Under the pieces are notes generated by a model that made no database searches, had not been told where the DNA came from, and saw nothing but the letters and a program-made list of their open reading frames with translations. From Syntrophaceticus schinkii (GTDB taxonomy: Bacteria; Bacillota; DSM-12270; Thermacetogeniales; Thermacetogeniaceae): a DNA stretch of 35,705 nt. A program made the translations under genes and the position numbers. Shown here piece by piece: positions 35,518 to 35,705 of this stretch; positions within the stretch are counted from its first letter, which is position 1; each line of letters begins with the position of its first letter. The stretch is taken from the NCBI RefSeq assembly GCF_000946815.1, contig NZ_CDRZ01000273.1:1-35705 (forward strand), in the 5' to 3' direction.

Positions 35518-35705
35518 ATGCCTCCTCCTAATCGTATTTCCAGCGGAAGGGTCAAATACTATAATAAGGAAGGAGCAAGAGAGGAGATGACACAATTGTA
35601 TCATTCGAGATTTTATTAGATTTGGATTATCAAATTTCAATGTCGGTGATTCGACGATTAAGGGTTAAGGTGGACAAGGCAAGAGGGCAGGGTATAAGGA
35701 TAAGA
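35518..35705 (+). CDS. Start of an unrecognised gene, cut by the window end, possible frameshift
   Basis: ATG 35518 follows a strong GGGGGAGGTG site. The first frame reads MPPPNRISSGRVKYYNKEG and on to HSRFY, then stops at 35617-35619. If four T at 35611-35614 were five, the reading would continue SRFLLDLDYQISMSVIRRL and run to the window end, which looks coding. The product is not recognised; it is basic and divergent from the XRE gene. The operators at 35355-35453 lie between the two. Confidence 0.45.

Noticed and set aside
1-35705. CRISPR arrays, insertion sequences, tRNA or rRNA genes, replication origin
   Set aside because: No regularly spaced repeats, transposase motifs, cloverleaf sequences, rRNA signatures or DnaA-box clusters were noticed on either strand.

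Overview
The window looks like the chromosome of an anaerobic, monoderm Firmicute (Clostridia, perhaps Peptococcaceae-like). The reasons are strong AGGAGG-type ribosome sites, frequent GTG/TTG starts, a sortase LPKTG anchor, binding-protein lipoboxes, two cobalamin riboswitches, and a feo operon with the Firmicute-type small accessory proteins. No phototrophy genes, rRNA, tRNA, CRISPR or transposase were seen.

The unifying theme is tetrapyrrole and metal handling. Four genes encode very large chelatase subunits of the CobN/BchH superfamily: one truncated at the left edge (1-2566) and three intact (5376-9230, 20687-24313, 30451-34335). Two look CobN-like and two BchH-like. No AAA+ partner (ChlI/ChlD or CobS/CobT type) is present in the window.

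Layout. (1) 1-2632: 3' part of CobN-like gene 1 and a terminator. (2) 3078-13123: FecCD/BtuC permease, lipoprotein binding protein, CobN-like gene 2, FecE/BtuD ATPase, two ABC-2 permeases and a second binding protein. (3) 13373-13698: a cobalamin riboswitch with two successive terminators and no gene between them. (4) 13727-17642: a Fur-box promoter and a feo operon (DtxR-FeoA fusion, FeoA, FeoB, a structured intergenic element, a Cys-rich mini-protein, a DUF2325 protein). (5) 17853-19982: a secreted, LPXTG-anchored CbiX-like protein with FmdE-like repeats. (6) 20120-20512, minus strand: a remnant joining NifD/K-like and NifH-like sequence. (7) 20687-24313: BchH-like gene 3. (8) 24554-34367: a second cobalamin riboswitch, then a Nik/Dpp-type ABC importer and BchH-like gene 4, closed by a terminator. 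(9) 34350-35705: a HepT toxin remnant, an XRE regulator, paired operators and the start of an unknown gene.

Working model (inference): the importers bring in metal or metallo-tetrapyrroles, the H-type proteins insert or remove the metal, and Feo moves ferrous iron. Without AAA+ partners, dechelation, as reported for the CobN-like HmuS proteins of Bacteroidetes, is as plausible as chelation. The ABC-2 pair could export the product.

About a dozen single-base indels, mostly in homopolymers, break the ABC-transporter genes and the XRE regulator, while the three complete chelatase genes are intact. Sequencing error is the simplest explanation; real decay cannot be excluded. Coordinates for broken genes span the whole inferred gene.
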